Of a stretch of 64,000 nucleotides of DNA, positions 60,603 to 64,000 are shown piece after piece. The DNA is taken from contig CM035806.1 of assembly GCA_020466095.1 (NCBI GenBank), positions 16,793,224 to 16,857,223 on the forward strand, in the 5' to 3' direction. The first letter of the stretch is position 1. Every line of letters starts with the position of its first letter. The DNA comes from Chlorops oryzae. Its lineage: Eukaryota > Arthropoda > Insecta > Diptera > Chloropidae. A model generated the notes under the pieces. It saw nothing but the letters and a program-made list of their open reading frames with translations. It was not told where the DNA came from and made no database searches. Made by a program: the position numbers and the translations under genes.

Positions 60603-63600
60603 GTTTCATTAGCTAGTAATAGAACTATATTAGCTAGCGGTATCAGATGATAGCCCAGTGTTAAAGCCTATTCAAGTTTTTACTTTACAGAGAATTATTA
60701 TAGAGGATTTGTCACAAAAGTCACTAGTACAAACTTCAATCGTTAGAACTTAAGAAAAAACGTGTTAGAATCCCGTTAAGATAATATCCTTCTTTTGTAA
60801 TAAGGCAGAAACTGTTTAAAAGTAGGTCCATGGCCGATTAACCCTCAAGTTCTACCAATGAAGAGACCATGTGCAAAGTTCAAAAAAAAAAAAAAAAACG
60901 CTGACGTAAGTTTGATATCTAAGGGTAACGAGAATTTCTCGATAATCTGATGAAATGAGACGTCAAATTCTATGTTTCGTTGTGTTAAGCTGGGATCCCA
61001 CTATCTTCGTATTGTACAATTTTTTCCCGTAATTGATGAGCCGATAGTGTGAACGCACCGTGTACTTGACTTTTGGACCCTGATGTTGACAAGTATGATC
61101 GTTTTGAATGATTTTTATTAATCCTCGATATGCGGCGAAAATTTTTTGACAATATGCGACGATACATTAGTCCTAAAAAAGTGAAAGTGGAAACTTTTTA
61201 AATCTGTGCCGATCTGGCCCGATAAAAATCGGCGCGGATTGTGCTATTTACGCAGATAGTGGGATCCCTTTTGGATATGTGTTCAGTAACTGAAATCTGC
61301 AAGCGGAGTTGTGAAGTTATTTTATAATTAAAGGAGATTTTAAAGTTCGTATTACTACAATAAATTCTCTAGTGGGGACTAGACACTGGAATCAAAAGGG
61401 CGTTGCGATAAAACTTACCTAAAATTTGATGTAAGTGTACAAACATATGGACAGCAAAGAATTGAAAAATAATTGAATGCATCGAAAATTTCCCCGAAAT
61501 ACATGCATACATACAGCTCATATTTATGTGTTAAATTGGCGGAAAAATTGACAGCATAATCACCCGCGATCTTCGTCGTCGTATGTCAAAGAGAAAAGAC
61601 CAAATAACAAAACATTAATGAATGAATAAAACATTGATGGCTTATTTCAATAAGTATAATCGTTTGCTTATTTTACAAAAATTATGTATTGTGTACATAA
61701 AGTGGAAATATGTATGATGAAATATGTTGCTTTAACGAAGAGAAAATAGGTCGATTCGAATAATTTTTTTTTTTTTAAGTTGTCCTGCCAGTAATGGGTC
61801 TGTCGTTTATAAAGCTTTTAAAAAGAATGGATGGCGAGTAATTGATCAAATATTTGAACCGGTTTGACGAATGGATACCTCTAACTTGGGATTAATGCCG
61901 CACATCGTCGCATTCCACATTCATAACTCGATAGAAGACGATAAGATGTCTATATAACAAAAATTTATGTGCTATTGAAGTGGAATTATTTTATAAAAAA
62001 AAAATTTTTTTTTATAATTAACTATCTAGAGCAAATTCAGAACAGCAATATTTACAATAACTAGAAAAAGAGCGTTATTTAAATCATTGACTTCATTTAT
62101 TGAACACATAAACTAGCATAGCTTAGCATAAAGAGCATTCATTTTTTGATGCTTTTATCAAGTAAGTCTATAGAAAATTTTTTATAGTAATATTTTGTGT
62201 TACGCGCTCACTAACTGAAGCCTAACATTCATGAGGATCAAACGAAAGTTAACACCTATTCTTAGTACTGATAGATTAGGGCCCGTTTGTTAATATATCC
62301 GTTAAACTTTTTCCTCACATTAACCTTTCGAAATGTGAAAATATTCATACAAATATTATGTTTGTCGGAACGGAAAACGTTATTGAAAACTGTTACAAAC
62401 TGGCGGTTAGAACTTTTTCATGAATTTTCATTATAGATCTACACCTATTGGGCTCAATATTTTACTTTTTGTTGATATAACCATATATCTATTTATGGTT
62501 AATTCAGTCTTAGATTGATTTTAACGATATTATTCATTGAGCAAGATATACATTTTAAAATCCTCTTGCCCAATTAATCCTTAAAATTAATCGAAGACTG
62601 AATTTAAATAGATATATGGTTATATCAACAAAAAGTATATATATATATATAATATATATATATATATATAATGGACTTTTGCGTCAGTTCACTTCATTTG
62701 GTAAACTGAGTGGTTCGAAAAAAAATTAGAATGACGACAAATGTAACCCGTCAATTATTCCTAATCAAGAGATATTAGCATGTGTTCAGTCTACAATACA
62801 AAAAAAAAAAAAAAAAACTTAAAAAAATATACATAAAAAATAACAACAAAAAGAAGTGCAGAGAAGAGAAGATGAAGTGTTGCTCATATATTTTTTCATT
62901 CGATTTTACTAAATAAAATTATTGGAATTTGTTATAGCGAATTTTACGCTGCCTTCGTTGGAATTCGGCTGGTTCGATGATATAATTTATACCGATTTAA
63001 GCGGTGACGAGGCCAAGGATGAAGTTAAAAAATACAATGAAAAGGGCAAAAAAGCATTGGACGCTATGCCATCGAATCGTGACAAACGTTCTCGACGTGA
63101 TCGCTACCCACAGTCCCGCAGTCGTTATGATGATCGCCGAGATTTCCGTAATGATAATCGCTGGAATGATCGCCGAGCTAGCTATGGCGGAGGAGGAGGA
63201 GGAGGTGGTGCTAATAGTGGAGGTAAAAATTTCAAATTTATCAATTGAACCTCATCATAATAATATAATATTGAATATATTGAATTGAATTTTTGTGCTC
63301 ATGAAAGGCTATCGTGGAAGACCAGGTTGGAGAGATGGCGGTGGATCGAATTGGCAAAACAATCGAAACCGCTGGGGTGGTGGCGGAAGTGGCGGCAGTG
63401 GCGGCGGAGGTGGCAGCAGTGGTGGTGGCGGATACCGCGGAGGTTCTGGCTGGCGAGAAGGTGGCGGTTCTAACTGGGTGCAAAATAATCGCAATCGCTA
63501 TGATGATCGCTACGGGGGAAATGGTCGCGACAGGGACCGGCACCGGCAATCCACGGGTGGTGGTAGCGGTGGAGGTGGTGGTAGTAGCGGTGGCGGTGGT

Positions 63601-64000
63601 GGCGGTGGCGGTGGTCACCGTGATGACTACAGATCTGGCAGTGGAAGAAATCAACGGGATTTTCGGCCTGGCCACCGCGACAATCGTATCGAAGATAGTC
63701 GCGGTGGCTATGAACAGTCAGCGACTGGATCTGGAGGTGGTCGCTATGAGCAGTATAACAAAAATAAAAGCAGCAATCAGGGCAACAATGGAAATGCACC
63801 TAAGGTATGTCCCACAAACTGATTTATTTGTGTTTTTTTTATTAATCACATTAAATCATAAACAAAAAACAAAACAGTCCGGAAAATGGGCTTCTTATGC
63901 TGGACAATTTCAGCAGAACATGGAACAACAACATTGGCACCAATATCAACAGCAAAACCAACAGATCGCACCGCACCAACAGTATTGGGGCTATAATGAC
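56551..64000 (+). CDS. CG30122: hnRNP U-like nuclear RNA-binding protein (SAP-SPRY-P-loop-RGG), 3' end outside window
   Basis: Exons: 56551-56683, 56766-57500, 57587-58420, 58498-58988, 59062-59190, 60260-60431, 62938-63222, 63308-63804 and 63878 onward. Phases agree and at least 1,133 residues are encoded. Order: N-terminal SAP domain (KMKVVDLRNELQARGLDTKG) for DNA/RNA scaffold binding, then Arg/Ser-Pro and Glu-rich segments. A SPRY domain follows (~290-480; YDSDLYLRIDP, ALVWSGVRANYGV, GCYLDLESSPCTIKYTLNG), then another acidic stretch and a polynucleotide-kinase-like P-loop (VVLMVGLPGSGKTHW, ~690). The block FILDQTNAYASAQRRKM spans exons 59062 and 60260 as in human HNRNPU, followed by NFTLPSLE. 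The C-terminal region is Gly-rich RGG followed by Gln-rich sequence. Family members bind nascent RNA and chromatin and influence splicing. Introns of 1.1 and 2.5 kb carry repeats. Confidence 0.94.
59191..60259 (+). other. Intron 5 of the hnRNP U-like gene
   Basis: Non-coding, AT-rich, with a (CTA)n/ACT-type microsatellite near 59683-59725 and several A/T runs. A small perfect hairpin, CAACAGCCC-TATT-GGGCTGTTG, lies at about 59422-59443. I see no nested gene. Confidence 0.6.
60991..61269. mobile_element. ~280-bp element with short inverted ends
   Basis: The ends GGGATCCCACTATCTTCGTA and, reversed, GGGATCCCACTATCTGCGTA match at 19 of 20 positions. Interior blocks (GCCGATAGTGTGAACGC, GCCCGATAAAAATCGGC) form smaller hairpins. 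No clear target duplication is visible. No coding sequence. Confidence 0.7.
62465..62637. mobile_element. 173-bp long hairpin in intron 6
   Basis: The arms begin ACTTTTTGTTGATATAACCA and remain complementary, with a few mismatches, for about 55 bp through 'TATATCTATTTA' and 'TTCAGTCTTAGATTGATTTTAA'. The inner loop has CTCTTGCCCAATT/ATTGAGCAAGA complementarity. It is transcribed as part of the intron. Confidence 0.8.
62638..62672. repeat. (TA)n microsatellite
   Basis: TA dinucleotide run directly to the right of the 62465-62637 hairpin. Confidence 0.9.

Larger units (their letters stand above)
60432..62937 (+). other. Intron 6 of the hnRNP U-like gene
   Basis: 2.5 kb without coding sequence. 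It includes TA microsatellites (about 60551-60575 and 62635-62672), long T runs near 60576-60602, and two inverted-repeat elements (60991-61269 and 62465-62637). Confidence 0.6.

Noticed and set aside
63241..63675. Minus-strand Ala/Thr-rich frame
   Set aside because: Antisense shadow of the Gly-rich RGG coding region.
1..64000. CRISPR arrays, bacterial operons or phage-like systems
   Set aside because: Spliced eukaryotic genes, poly(A) signals and eukaryotic DNA transposons throughout; the only regular short-period array (21221-21436) is a tandem satellite without spacers.

Overview
The window is eukaryotic nuclear DNA from a higher fly (Diptera). It is AT-rich, its genes have short GT-AG introns, and every recognisable gene has a clear Drosophila or human counterpart. 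The density of foldback elements, MITEs and tRNA-derived repeats is unlike compact Drosophila euchromatin. A tephritid or similar non-Drosophila fly is my guess, at low confidence. All gene calls come from reading translations and splice sites by eye, with no database search.

Layout: (1) 1075-3070 (+), 3' part of adipose/WDTC1 (WD40 + TPR). (2) 6937-7095 (+), a 52-residue Tom6-like subunit of the mitochondrial outer-membrane translocase. (3) 7274-10610 (-), mitochondrial intermediate peptidase (MIPEP), seven coding exons, converging on Tom6. (4) 13701-32096 (+), midasin (MDN1), a ~5,600-residue AAA+ ribosome-assembly ATPase occupying nearly a third of the window. (5) 32692-35361 (-), peptide:N-glycanase (Pngl/NGLY1). 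(6) 39240-43849 (-), a TPD52-family coiled-coil protein (CG5174-like), with a possible alternative acidic first exon at 44946-45492. (7) 46922-47487 (-), a possible small coiled-coil gene of unknown function. (8) 56551 to the window end (+), an hnRNP U-like protein (SAP, acidic, SPRY, P-loop and RGG regions), running off the right edge.

The genes do not form a pathway. They are mostly housekeeping genes: ribosome assembly, mitochondrial import and presequence processing, cytosolic deglycosylation, and RNA binding.

The spaces between and inside them (3-7 kb, 11-13.5 kb, 36-56 kb, and several introns) are packed with non-autonomous DNA transposons. Many have readable ends and target-site duplications: TAA/TTA (PIF/Harbinger type), TTAA (piggyBac type), TA (mariner type), 8 bp (hAT type) and 9 bp (Mutator type). 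There is one nested pair and one Harbinger element with a transposase remnant.

The most noteworthy points are two apparent reading-frame breaks in conserved genes (adipose and midasin), an exact 38-bp satellite inside a midasin intron, an ~820-bp palindrome near 55.57 kb, and the nested hAT-like/TTAA element pair.
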